Below are positions 14,201 through 22,400 of a DNA stretch of 64,000 nucleotides, piece after piece. Positions within the stretch are counted from its first letter, which is position 1. Each line of letters opens with the position of its first letter. Position numbers and translations under genes: made by a program. The notes beneath the pieces were generated by a model, which was not told the origin of the DNA, ran no database searches, and was given only the letters and a program-made list of their open reading frames with translations. Origin of the DNA: Azorinus chamasolen (taxonomy: Eukaryota; Mollusca; Bivalvia; Cardiida; Solecurtidae); NCBI GenBank assembly GCA_963576725.1, contig OY755252.1, positions 30,708,578 to 30,772,577 on the forward strand. Reading direction: 5' to 3'.

Positions 14201-14467
14201 GAGTGTTCAACACACGCATACCCTTGCGCTAAAATATACATTGATCAGCACTACGAGAGAAAAATAACTGGCTACAACTTCCTGTGCGCATGCCCAAGAG
14301 GCTACAAATGTCCGGATGTCGATGAAGATGACGAGTATTCAGGAGATACAGAAAAAGACAAGAATGGGGAATATATTCCACGGTATTGTGAACTCGTGCA
14401 TAAAAAGTCGACAAGAAACTTAAAAAAACAAGAGGACATCATTCGTGAAATGCAAATATCAACTTAA
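2175..14467 (+). CDS. Secreted cysteine-rich protein, 255 aa, four exons (unassigned family)
   Basis: Join 2175-2261, 6114-6279, 10803-11047 and 14198-14467. The junction phases agree (0, 1, 0) and the total is 768 nt, 255 residues plus TAA. Residues 1-29 form a signal peptide: a short charged start, a hydrophobic core rich in L/V/I/F, and a likely cut after IHA. The mature part has 16 cysteines in three modules, each with a C-x-C pair: C35, C42, C60, C62, C65, C94; then C103, C131, C133, C164; then C169, C176, C196, C198, C204, C230. Modules 1 and 3 share C-x6-C...CxC...C...C; the middle one lacks two of these cysteines, consistent with loss of one disulphide. N153-S-T is a possible glycosylation site, and residues 207-222 are acidic and lysine-rich. 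I infer an extracellular, disulphide-bonded protein. The CxC modules faintly recall Argos/giant-lens-type or scoloptoxin(11)-like invertebrate proteins, but I cannot confirm either. An in-frame upstream ATG at 2124 is less likely, because it would bury the signal peptide. Confidence 0.75.
2292..2470 (-). repeat. Family K hairpin element in intron 1
   Basis: ATTTCTCCACCAAACCCTAT runs into a centre TTAGAATCGTCTCTTCGAGA and returns as GGGTTTTGGTGGAGAAAT. A conserved wing (CAAGAATAGC; ATAAAATGCG) lies to the left. It begins about 30 bp after the exon 1 donor. Confidence 0.75.
2755..2948 (-). mobile_element. Family A element, reverse orientation
   Basis: AATGAATATTCATGG, GAAATATTGAATGTGGAAC, GTCTACTCTGTTTGCAAATG, ending GAAGGAAAGAGTTAA. 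The left half of the palindrome is lost. Confidence 0.6.
3534..3694. repeat. Family L hairpin element
   Basis: CCATGCTTATAAAACCTTTT and its complement at the other end; inner arms TTTTGATTGGTCAGATTTGA. The left arm has a partial duplication (AGCTTTTGATTGGTC twice). Confidence 0.8.
3861..4068. mobile_element. Family G palindromic MITE (pogo/Tigger-like)
   Basis: CAGTAGAACCTGGCTTAAG to TTCTACTG. Centre: GTAATGCAGAAAGCTCC and complement. Hallmark words are CAGGTGGTAGCTTAATGCAG and GCATTAAGCAGCCACC. Confidence 0.75.
4123..4328. mobile_element. Family G MITE, diverged
   Basis: AGTAAAACCACTCTAAAAC start, GGCAAGTGACTGCTTAATGC in the arm, ends GGGGGTTTACTG. The arms are more diverged than in neighbouring copies. 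Confidence 0.55.
4334..4525. mobile_element. Family F/G-type MITE
   Basis: CAGTAAAACCCCTCTAATGC to TCTACTG with TA on both sides; a G-type core (GGTGGTAGCTGAATGCAG). Confidence 0.8.
5418..5822. mobile_element. Family I MITE, about 405 bp, long inverted repeats
   Basis: It starts GAACGCCATTCTGCCATGC and ends in the complement (GGCAGAAAGGCGTTCC). The whole element folds back, built from short A/T-rich words such as TTGCTAAATGC and GCATTTAGCA. No coding capacity. Confidence 0.8.
5860..6058. mobile_element. Family H element just upstream of exon 2
   Basis: GACCGAGTGTCAAACAG, ATGGATCCTGATGAAACGCC, CTGTTTGCGAATGCGAGTC. The palindrome arms are diverged. Confidence 0.65.
6114..6279 (+). CDS. Cysteine-rich gene, coding exon 2 (module 1)
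   Basis: The acceptor is TTTTCAG at 6107-6113; a CAGCAG tandem allows a one-codon-shorter start at 6117. It encodes residues 30-84 plus one base, including the CKCSGC cluster (C60, C62, C65). The donor is GTTAAA at 6280, phase 1. A family H element ends only about 50 bp upstream. Confidence 0.7.
6475..7440 (+). repeat. GTCY-type run plus about 168-bp tandem array, left part
   Basis: A (TCCG)n/GTCY run at 6498-6530 is followed by about five 165-170-bp units containing GGTTTCCGCGCAATATCTCC, TTTTCACCAAACTTGCTCAG and TGGGTTCTGTGTT. A tetranucleotide run joined to a tandem core is the layout of bivalve 'pearl'/DINE-1-type elements. The array is split by a later insertion and continues at 9066. 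Confidence 0.75.
7743..8571. mobile_element. Insertion with 17-bp perfect inverted repeats inside the Helitron-like element
   Basis: TTATTATACTGCAAAGT at 7743-7759 is repeated inverted at 8555-8571. It interrupts the 150-bp unit between TTCTCAACTTT and ATATTTGGCAC. It contains no intact transposase. A CCAAT/TATA-like pair (GATTGGTC, GTATAAAAG) sits near its left end. The true right border may be 8722, after hairpin M. Confidence 0.5.
8576..8719. repeat. Hairpin element, family M
   Basis: A 144-bp palindrome. TTATACAGATCATTGGCGGG runs inward from the left and its complement closes on the right, with a loop rich in GCTCGGGC/GCCCTCGCC. Confidence 0.75.
9066..9520 (+). repeat. 168-bp tandem array, right part
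   Basis: This continues the array interrupted at 7440: GGCATTTTCACTTAGGCTGC, GGTTTCCGTGCAATATCT and CACCAAACTTGCTCAGTGTA recur. It is more diverged towards the right end. Confidence 0.7.
9730..10600 (+). repeat. 32-bp minisatellite in intron 2
   Basis: Units of about 31-32 bp built on GGATCATTAATACTGAGACT and CTCATTAACT. They are degenerate at the edges (from 9730) and nearly identical in the middle (10080-10480), as expected from unequal exchange. Confidence 0.9.
10803..11047 (+). CDS. Cysteine-rich gene, coding exon 3 (end of module 1 and module 2)
   Basis: The acceptor is TTTACAG ending at 10802; the first two bases complete an Ala codon. It encodes residues 85-166 with C94, C103, C131, C133 and C164 and the N153-S-T sequon. 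The exon ends ...YYCEK and is followed by donor GTGAGT at 11048, phase 0. The last 20 bp of the exon plus its donor are copied in tandem into the intron (see 11048-11445). Confidence 0.72.
11048..11445 (+). repeat. 20-bp minisatellite grown from the exon 3 splice donor
   Basis: About 19 imperfect copies of GAGTATTACTGTGAAAAGGT. The first copy is the last coding bases of exon 3 plus its GT donor. At least seven copies keep AAAAGGTGAG, a usable 5' splice site. Because the unit is 20 bp, reading through from the first donor meets TGA at 11069-11071. Confidence 0.9.
12078..12282. mobile_element. Family G MITE
   Basis: CAGAAGAACCTGTCTTAA to GTTCTACTG. Core GGTGGTAGCTTAGTGCAG, centre CTTCCACAGGAG. 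Confidence 0.75.
12620..12869 (+). mobile_element. Family D TTAA-type element, 250 bp
   Basis: TTAACCCTTCTCTTGCTGA at the left and GCAAGCGAAGAGTTAA at the right. The off-centre palindrome is CAGACCCTGATGAGACAGCT and complement, meeting at CTCCTGTAGGAG. Confidence 0.85.
12884..13141 (-). mobile_element. Family A TTAA-type element
   Basis: AACCCTTTACTCTATGAATA to GGAGTAAAGGGTTAA. Palindrome: CAGACGGCTCCTTCAGGAGC, flanked by GCAAACAGAGCAGATCC and GGGTCTACTCTGTTTGC. Confidence 0.8.
13593..13781 (+). mobile_element. Family A element
   Basis: TTAGCCCCTCCCTTCATATA to CAGGGAAAGAATTAA. The left palindrome arm is shortened. Confidence 0.7.
13921..14120 (+). repeat. Family K hairpin element upstream of exon 4
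   Basis: Same hairpin as at 2292 in the opposite orientation, with the wing (ACTTGAAAAATATTTTAG, CATCTTATCTGGAGCTCTG) on the right. It ends about 80 bp before the exon 4 acceptor. Confidence 0.75.
14198..14467 (+). CDS. Cysteine-rich gene, last coding exon (module 3, acidic tail, stop)
   Basis: The acceptor is TTTCGCACAG ending at 14197, after a T-rich tract. It encodes residues 167-255: C169, C176, CAC at 196-198, C204 and C230, with an acidic stretch (DEDDE) at 208-212 and a basic, cysteine-free C-terminus. TAA is at 14465-14467. I see no clear AATAAA just downstream. Confidence 0.72.
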   Translation, partial: PECSTHAYPCAKIYIDQHYERKITGYNFLCACPRGYKCPDVDEDDEYSGDTEKDKNGEYIPRYCELVHKKSTRNLKKQEDIIREMQIST

Positions 14468-14739
14468 TTGGCGACAATCACGAAATTGTTCGTCTCCGTT
14501 CATGTTGAATTGATATACATAAAATGCAAAGCCAAGGTGGATTTTGTTGATAATGTTTTAGACTTTGTGTGATGAGCGACTTATCAATCATATGACAAAA
14601 CATACATAATTTAGGAATGGTTGGAGTTGAAATATGCATTGTAGAAACAACGTCATAAGCAGATTGTACAAAGTGAATATCTAGATCATATTTTACGTTT
14701 CAAAAACATTGCAACTCAAAAAAGTTTAATTCTAGATTT

Positions 14740-14848
14740 TCGAGACAGGTGATAGCCTACCTTAATGCAGGACAAACGTTATGCAGAACACTCCTGTTGG
14801 AGCTTTCTGCATTACTTTAGTTCTGCATTAAACAGTCATTTGCCTCTT
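14740..14848. mobile_element. Family G MITE core
   Basis: GACAGGTGATAGCC to the matching complement. The terminal CAGTA parts are not recognisable. It abuts a family D element at 14851. Confidence 0.6.
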
Positions 14849-14850
14849 AA

Positions 14851-15106
14851 TTAACCCTTCGCTTGCTATTCGCGTCAATATACCTACCTGTAAATAGTGT
14901 AGACCCAGATGAGACAGCTCCTGCAGGAGCTGTCTCATCAGGGTCTGCACTATTTACAAGTTGATTTGCAACCAGTGCAATCCACCAGCAGTGATTGCAC
15001 AGCGAAATACTTGTACACAGTGAAGATATATTTAATTACATGTATGCAACAGGGCATGGGTAAAGAAGGAGAAATGTATTTAAAAATTCAGCAAGAGAAG
15101 GGTTAA
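14851..15106 (-). mobile_element. Family D element, reverse orientation
   Basis: TTAACCCTTCGCTTGC to GCAAGAGAAGGGTTAA. The centre CTCCTGCAGGAG is a perfect palindrome with arms over 25 bp. Confidence 0.85.
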
Positions 15107-15359
15107 AACGACTGTAGTTATTAATGAAATGGTTGTTTTAAGACGTTCTCTACTGTACTTCTGTTTAGGATCGACACTCTTTATTGGTACATGTAGTTGG
15201 ATTCAACCATGTTGTCTCCACTACTGTTGTTAAACGTAGACATCCAAGCAGCGATCGAATTTTCATAGCAGCGATCTAATGTGAGGGGTGGTGGCTGAGC
15301 TGGTATCACACTCGGAACACCTCGGCTATTTCTATCGAAATAGACTTCGGAGATAACAC

Positions 15360-15375
15360 GGGGGGGGGGGGGGGG
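15360..15375. repeat. G16 homopolymer
   Basis: Sixteen consecutive G. The exact length is prone to sequencing error. Confidence 0.85.
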
Positions 15376-15539
15376 AAAGAAGTACATGTAGTCCCGTCCA
15401 ACATGGCGGACAGTGTAAACATCAGTGCCAGAAAGTGCTTTTGTCATGCTGAAATACGGGTTGCAATAAAACCTCTCCAGGCCGACCATTCAAAAGAAGT
15501 CTAGTTACGGTTTTATATATGGGGCATGTAATAGCTTGA

Positions 15540-15986
15540 CCATTTAATTAAAAATACACCTTTAATACCTTCGCAAACAGGATGTACCCAGATCAGACGG
15601 TTCCTGTAGGAGCCGCGTGATAAGGGTCTGCTTTATTTGCTTATAATATAATATACAGTAAAACCTCTCTATAATGACCACTAAATGACATGAATTATTT
15701 TGTGTTAAAGGCAGGTGGATGTTTAAAGCAAGGTGAAAGTAAAACAGAACGCTCCTATTGGAGCGTTCTGTTTTACTTTCACCTTGCTTTAAGCAACCAC
15801 CTGCCCAATATACCAACTAATTAACACAATTTATAGGTCGTTATAGAGAGGTTTGACTGTAGATCTGATTCTACAGTTTCCACCGTGGCCAAAAGGTTTT
15901 CTGTTCATGTACCATTATAAGAATTAATTAACTATTGTTCAAGGTGTAATTATTTCTTACATGAATATTCATGTGATGAAGGGTTA
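15540..15986 (+). mobile_element. Family A element split by a family F insertion
   Basis: The left part has CTTCGCAAACAGG and AGACGGTTCCTGTAGG; the right part, after the F copy, continues GATCTGATTCTACAGTTTCC and ends GATGAAGGGTTAA. Confidence 0.75.
15656..15859. mobile_element. Family F MITE nested in a family A element
   Basis: Same CAGTAAAACCTCTC ends with TA on each side. The family A sequence ('TTTGCTTATAATATAATA' before, 'GATCTGATTCTACAG' after) is continuous across the insertion. Confidence 0.85.
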
Positions 15987-16340
15987 ATGAAAGATGAAAG
16001 TTCTGCAAAAATAGTTGTCCATGTTACTTTCGTTCTGGTTCAAGCAGCCACTTGCTTATACAGACGCTCGGTTTTATTAAGCGGTGGCTTATATACAGAA
16101 GCTCTATTTGTACTAGCAGAACATCCGAGTGTGGGTAAAACTCGCATCACACTCGAAACTACTGACATATATTTTGTAACGTTTTTCGCTTGAATGATGT
16201 ACACTGTTCAGATGAAAAACGTTGCGTGCTGCAAGTGTTGCAACCATTTTCGTAACTGAATATAGAACACCTATACATTCAGTTAGGAATAAATGTTTAT
16301 GAAACGCTCGCGACTGTTTGCAACAGCTCGTTTCGTTTTC

Positions 16341-16492
16341 TATATAAAGCTGTCGTGACGGACCATTCGAATGGAAACTAAACGTCACAAGCTGTTGACA
16401 ACCGCTGTGAGTGAACAGACGCCTGCGGTTGTTGATGACGGTCTATGACAATTAGGTCTCTGTTTTGTTCGTGTATCTAAAATGTCACACAA
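16341..16492 (+). promoter_or_regulatory. Possible TATA promoter and tiny first coding exon
   Basis: TATATAAA at 16341-16348 lies about 130 bp upstream of ATG TCA CAC AA at 16482-16492. A consensus donor GTAAGT follows at 16493. This would be a first exon encoding three residues plus two bases. I found no convincing second exon downstream on the + strand, so it could be a non-coding RNA start or chance. Confidence 0.2.
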
Positions 16493-16905
16493 GTAAGTAC
16501 ATGTAAGTGTTTTAAAATTGTGCGAGCTGTACATTAAATGGTTGTTTAAAGATTCGTATAGATTTTAATGTTGTTGGTGACTTTTCAATGTAACTTCAAG
16601 CTGTCGCTTCTTATATGTATGGGAGCTAACTCCAATTTATTTATGTTGTGAAATAGGCATGAGTTATCTATGATCACGTGACACAAGCTGCATTTACCAT
16701 TCCTCCGCTACTCTCAACCAGGCTCACATTTACAAACAGTTTGGATCCAGATGAAACACCGAGTAATTCGACGTCACATCAGGATCCAATATGTTTAACC
16801 CTCGGCCAGTAGTTTCTGGCAAAACTTGATCTAATCGGAATAGATCAACCTTGCACAATTTCCATATTTGAACAGATGCAAACAGTGCAATCCCAAATCA
16901 GATTA

Positions 16906-17113
16906 CAGTAGAGCCTGTCACAAAGAGTCATTTATTTATTCATTGAACATAGGAATCTCGAAAAGCAGGTGATTGCATAATTCCTGGGAAAAGTAATGGA
17001 GAAAACGTCTACTGGAGCTTTCTGCATTACTTTTGACCTGAATGAAGCTACTGCCTGCCTTACAGGCCCATTATTTGACCTATGTTGATGGGCGCTTAAG
17101 ACAGGTTCTACTT
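16906..17113. mobile_element. Family G MITE
   Basis: CAGTAGAGCCTGTCACAAAG to AAGACAGGTTCTAC. The arms are diverged. Confidence 0.65.
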
Positions 17114-17116
17114 TAA

Positions 17117-17190
17117 GTGTGTGTTTATGTGTATTTGTATGCGTGCGCGTGTGTGCGTGTATATGCGTTCGTGCGTGTGTGTATGTTTTT
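17117..17190. repeat. Imperfect (GT)n / GTGCGT tract
   Basis: Alternating purine-pyrimidine run of GTGT, GCGT and GTAT units. Confidence 0.85.
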
Positions 17191-17589
17191 GGCGGGGAGG
17201 GTAGTGCTGATCTTGATCCGTGATGTTTTCAAAGTAATAAATTATTGAATGTTATGATTTTCACCTTGTGACTCTCATCTGATATCTGTGTTTTATATTT
17301 CTGTATTTAGTATACATGTACATGTAACGTGTATTTGCACCGATATGATTAGAAATAAAGACACGGATAAAACATAATTATGGACACTTTCAGAATGTTT
17401 TGCCATGACAGAAACCTGCAGATTTAGATCGATATTTTTTCTAAAAACATACAGAACAGACCCTTGTAAGATGGATCGAACAGAAGCCGTCTGATCCGGA
17501 TTTATTCCGATTGCAAAGGCGTATAAAAGCGTTTAGTAGCTACTGAGTAAAGGGACGACCAGAGCAACGGATAAATGTGTGTATACTAA

Positions 17590-17765
17590 GATACGAAAGT
17601 CGTCATTTCTCCACCAAACCCCATGCTGTGACCACTCTTTAGAATCGTCTCAAAGAGACAATTCTAAAGAGTGGTCACAACATAAGGTTTGGTGGAAAGA
17701 TCAAGGAGTTATTCTTGAAAATAGTTTATTTTACTCATCTTATCTGGACCTCTGGGGATAACCCT
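17590..17765 (+). repeat. Family K hairpin element
   Basis: CGTCATTTCTCCACCAAACC, centre GAATCGTCTCAAAGAGAC, wing TTATTCTTGAAAATAGT and CATCTTATCTGGACCTC. Confidence 0.75.
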
Positions 17766-17999
17766 GGGATTGCGGAATTTTCAAAGTAGAATGAACCATC
17801 AGTGTTCAAGTGCACAGTCCATTCAGTTTGAAATGTTTTACTTTGCTAAATGACAAACAGTGCAGTGCAACTATACAGATAGTTCCTCTGAGAACATGTG
17901 GGTCTACACCGTTTGCAAATACCTGCATATTTCGTTCCCACATTAAAGGAATTAATTCCCTTGAATATCAAGTTACCTTCGAATACATAAAACGATGTA

Positions 18000-18410
18000 C
18001 AGTGAACATAGGAGTCTTTAAAAAGTAAATGGTTGCATAACCCTTCTCTTGCTGAATTTTAAAATACATTTCTCCTTCCTTACCCATGCCCTGTTGTATA
18101 ATTACATATATATTCACTGTGTATACGTATTACGCTATGCAATCACTGCTGTGGAGTGCACTGGTTGCACACTCAACTTGTAAATAGTGCAGACCCTGAT
18201 GAGACAGCTCCTGCAGGAGCTGTCTCATCTGGGTCTTCACTATTTACAGGTACGTATATTGACGTGAATAGCAAGAGAAGGGTTAATGCAGGGCAAACGT
18301 AACACAGAAAGCTCCAATAGGATTACATTCGATCTGCATTAAACTACCATCCGTCTTGAAGACACAGATTTAGATCTCTTACAGTGGTCGTTTAATACAG
18401 GTTCTAATAG
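18000..18410. mobile_element. Family G MITE split by a family D insertion
   Basis: The left part ends ATGGTTGC and the right part resumes TTAATGCAGGGCAAACG; together they match the G word GGTTGCTTAATGCAGGGC. The D element lies between, at a TTAA. Confidence 0.75.
18037..18286 (+). mobile_element. Family D element nested in family G
   Basis: It begins ATAACCCTTCTCTTGC (first T of TTAA mutated) and ends GAGAAGGGTTAA. Confidence 0.85.
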
Positions 18411-18740
18411 ACTACCCGTTAGCAGATGACAAAAAGACAAAACACAGTAATTGAAGTAGAATTATGTTTAATACTAGTTCAGTGAAGCACTGGTATAAAC
18501 AGAAAATGTAATCGAAATCACAAATACAAACTGTAACATACAAAATCACTCACACTCCTTGATAAAAATGAAACTCTTGTAAAACAATGATTTATCTCTC
18601 AAACTTCACTGCGTGATATTATAACGAACGTTATGATATTGTATCGGATATCGGACACTGAGTTACGACAAGCTCGTAACAGTCCGTAGAAATTCCCGAG
18701 ATATTCCGATTGTTACTCATTAGTTTAGTCTGTATACTAT

Positions 18741-19161
18741 GGAACGCCATTCTGCCATGCTAATAGCTAAATACAAAATGCGACATGCTTTTTGTCAACT
18801 GTGTAAATTGCTAGGGAATGCTCCAAATGATGGATGTAAATGACAAATGCGAAGTGCGAAATGCTTATTGCTAAATGCATGTTTGCACTACTGGCATTGA
18901 ACAGCGCCATTTTAAAGTGACTGTACATTTGCTAAATGCATGTTTATTTACATTAAAGCATATTGCTTATTGTGCTACTAAATTAAAAATATCGCTGTTC
19001 AATGCTAGTAGTGCAAACATGCATTTAGCAATAAGCAATTTGCATTTCGCATTTGTCATTTACATGTATCATTTGGAACATTCAGGTTCTTTCCCTAGCA
19101 ATTTCCGCAATTGGCAAAAAGCATTTAGCAATTAGCAAATAGCATGGCAGAATGGCGTTCC
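18741..19161. mobile_element. Family I MITE, 421 bp
   Basis: GGAACGCCATTCTGCCATGC at the left and its exact complement at the right, flanked by CTAT/ATAG. Folds back along its whole length. Confidence 0.85.
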
Positions 19162-19192
19162 ATAGAATACCAAGCACCGGTCTATGATTTTC

Positions 19193-19385
19193 TTAACCCT
19201 TTCCCTCATATAATGGCCTTTTCACGCCTTTCAAACAGTAGACCTAGATCGGATGACTCCCGTCGGTGCCATCTGATCAAGGTCTGCTCTGTCTACTTAT
19301 GAAATACATGTAATATAAATTCAGCTAATAAATATTCATGATGGCATTATACCTTACACGAATGTTCAACAAGAAAAGGGTTTAA
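19193..19385 (+). mobile_element. Family A element
   Basis: TTAACCCTTTCCCTCATATA to GAAAAGGGTTTAA. Diverged palindrome. Confidence 0.75.
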
Positions 19386-19787
19386 AATGAGATAACACCA
19401 AAATACACGAACCTAATTTGACACAGTATAAAAATGGATCATAAGTAAAAAGAGATATGTAAGATAATGTATTTAGAACAATGGATGGGGAAAATACAAC
19501 CGACAAACAAATAAAACAGTGACACTGACACTTGTATTGAGTACCACTACTCTTTTTTGAGAATTTTAGACAGATTTGTTTGTGGTTTGTTTTGGGTTTT
19601 TTTTAAAAAATAAACATGAACTTTCAACAATATTCAAATATGCAGTTTTTGTCTCCAACTTCGATTCCATATGATAATAAATAAATATGTAGCCAGGGTT
19701 ACTGTAGAACCTCGTTACCAAGGTAGGTCAATGAAGAAAACACGGATTTTAAAAACAGGTGACTCAAATGAATGAACATTAAATTAT

Positions 19788-20036
19788 TTAACCCTTTCCC
19801 TGTTCTATGTTTATTTAAATTGTCAACGCGTACTGAATACTCATGGACAAATGGTTACAATGAGATATGAAAGGTGGAATATTGTAGCCATTTCTGAAAG
19901 TAAAGGAACAGATCTAGCAAATTCCATTAGGAAACCGACCAGACACTGATCAGACGGCTCATATAGGAACCGTCTGAGCTTGGTCTACTCTGTTTGCACA
20001 TGCGTGAAAATGCATTTATATAAAGGAAAGGGTTAA
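19788..20036 (-). mobile_element. Family A element
   Basis: TTAACCCTTTCCCTGTTCTA to AAAGGAAAGGGTTAA. The wing differs from other A copies (GAAATATGGAAGGTGGA type), marking an A2 subfamily also seen at 33995, 38717, 39911, 50218 and 55786. Confidence 0.8.
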
Positions 20037-20446
20037 CAACATGTGTCTCCTTAATGCAGGGAGAAAGTAAACACCAAAACCGGCTTTCGGAACTTTTTGC
20101 ATTTCTTTTGCCCTGCATAAACGCTTTACATACTGGAGACACATTCTGAAACCTTTTCAAAGAGAGAAGACCCAGACCAGACGTTAGATCAGTGTCTGCT
20201 CTGTTTCATTGTGCAATAATAAAGATTGGATTCCATATTTAGTGTCTGCCATGGTAAAAAGTCATTATTCATTGTACAATTATGAAAAGAATTAATCTCA
20301 TTAATATTCACGAAGTCATTATGTCTTACATGAATATTAATGAGATAAATGATTAAGTTACACCATCTGTCTAAATTACTGACTATAAGATTTGTTATAA
20401 TGGCTGATATAAAAATGTTATACTGTAGTCAGGTATGGTCATTGTA

Positions 20447-20650
20447 CAGTAAAACCTCTCTATAACGACCACTAAACTACATCAATTATTTTGTGTTAAA
20501 GGCAAGTGGCTGCTTAAAGCAAGGTGAAAATAAAACAGAACGCTCCTACGGGAGCGTTCTGTTTTACTTTCAGCTTGCTTTAAGCAGCCACCTGCTCTAA
20601 ATACCAACTAATTAACACGATTTAGTGGTCGTTATAGAGAGGTTTTACTG
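20447..20650. mobile_element. Family F MITE
   Basis: TA-flanked, 204 bp, near-perfect fold-back with centre CTCCTACGGGAG. Confidence 0.85.
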
Positions 20651-20736
20651 TACTTCACTGTAACAAACACGATGGCTTCGCTGCAAGTACATGTACATCT
20701 ACAGTGAAACGTGTTTTAAGCGACTACTCACTCGTG

Positions 20737-20962
20737 AAACCCATTCTCTCATATGCTATTTTTAGATCCAGCCTCTTTGAATAAATCTACCGAAAAGGAG
20801 CATTTATTAGAGAAAATGAATCCTTCAGAATTGCGTCGCTTTGAAACAATTGTAATAAATAGAGCATTTGCTCCTATAAAGCATATGCTCTATTATCATA
20901 ATGGTTTCAAAAAGAGACTTTTACAGAGGCGTCAAAAGGCGTAGATATGCGGGAATGGTTTA
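20737..20962 (-). mobile_element. Family C TTAA-type element, reverse
   Basis: Contains CTATTTTTAGATCCAGCCTC, AAATCTACCGAAAAGGAGC and the palindrome AGAGCATTTGCTCC and complement. Confidence 0.75.
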
Positions 20963-21189
20963 ACTATGTACTCCATGAATACACCTTCCTGTGCCTTTGC
21001 AAACAGAGTCCTATAAGAGCAGTCTGATCAGGGTCTGCTCTGTTTGCTTATGATATAACATAGATACGATTCTACAGTTTCTGCCATGGCCAAAGATTCG
21101 TGTATTCACGTGCTATTAAAACAATTAGTCTCATTAACATTCACGACATCATTATTTCTTACATGAATACCCATGGCGTAAAGGGTAAA
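20961..21189 (+). mobile_element. Family A element
   Basis: TTAACTATGTACTCCATGAA to GCGTAAAGGGTAAA. It directly abuts a family C element, apparently sharing TTAA. Confidence 0.65.
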
Positions 21190-21778
21190 CACTTCTCATG
21201 CTAAATATTCAAATGTTAATCTATCTGTGAATATTCATTAATATGTGATTTCTTTATTCTTAAGTTGGATCAAGTGTAGCCACTGGATTATCGTGGCAAC
21301 TATTGCAGACCCATATGAGGCAGTTCCTAGTGGAGCTCCTAGTGGAACTGTCTCATATGGGTCTACACTATTTGCAGATGCAGATATATACGTTAATAGC
21401 ACGAGAAGGGTTACAACGCAGGCGATTGGTTAAGGCATGGCAAACTTTAGGGAGCTTTGTGTATTACCGTCGTCCTGTATTAGACTACATTAAACACCAG
21501 AAAAATAGATTTCATTTTAGGAGTCGCTTAAGAGAGATTTTACTGTATATTTGGTTTAAACCAGTATATGATAACATAGATAAAGTCTATTTAACAATAA
21601 CAAAGAACAAGAAAGTACAAAATCTAAATGCTTTATCACAGTTGAATTCGTTTTGCTTAACAACATAAAAGTATAAATGCATAGTAATACAATGTAAGTA
21701 GTATTGAGAACAAACACACTTCAGATCTAAGACTTTTCTCCTTAAGTAGCTTGTCCAGTATAAGCAAGCCATGTTTTA

Positions 21779-21982
21779 CAGTAAAACCTCACTATAACGG
21801 CCACTAAATTGTGTTCAATAGTTGGTACTTGGGGCAGGTGGCTGCTAAAAGCAAGGTGAAAGTAAAACAGAACGCTCCTATAGGAGCGTTCTGTTTTACT
21901 ATCACCTTGCTTTAAGCAGCCACCTGCCTTTAACACAAAATATTTTATACAATTTAGTGGTCGTTATAGAGAGGTTTTACTG
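21779..21982. mobile_element. Family F MITE
   Basis: TA-flanked, 204 bp, centre CTCCTATAGGAG. Very close to the copies at 15656 and 20447. Confidence 0.85.
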
Positions 21983-22021
21983 TATAAATAAGCATTATGG
22001 CCACATACCGAAGTACATAGC

Positions 22022-22400
22022 ATTCATTATGTCATGGGACCCGTTTTACGACAGATCAATCGTACGACCAAAATCATCGTAAGTCCTACTTTACGACAGT
22101 CGTCTCTACTCAGGCAGTCATCATTATCGAACATTTACTTCGTACGACAGCAATTATCGCAAGTTCTAATATACGACGAGCGCAACTTCCAGATGTAACT
22201 TCCAGTTCAGTTGTAATTTTCAGTTGTAACTTGCAGTTGTAACTTGCAGTTGTAACTTCCAGATGTAACTTCCAGATGTAATTTCCAGTTGTAACTTCCA
22301 GTTGTAACTTCCAGTTGTAACTTTCAGTTGTAACTTCCAGTTGCGATCGTCGTATACTTATTAGAATTTACGATAATTGCTGTCGTACGATACATGTTTG
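22022..22400. mobile_element. Inverted-repeat element with a 13-bp internal minisatellite
   Basis: Left arm words TCGTACGACAGCAATTATCG and ATACGACGAGCGCAACTTCC; right arm AGTTGCGATCGTCGTAT and GATAATTGCTGTCGTACGA. About eleven copies of CTTCCAGTTGTAA lie between (22187-22345). Borders are approximate. Confidence 0.7.

Noticed and set aside
16113..16388. 91-codon minus-strand open frame
   Set aside because: It overlaps the TATA region, shows no motif, and has no fitting splice sites.
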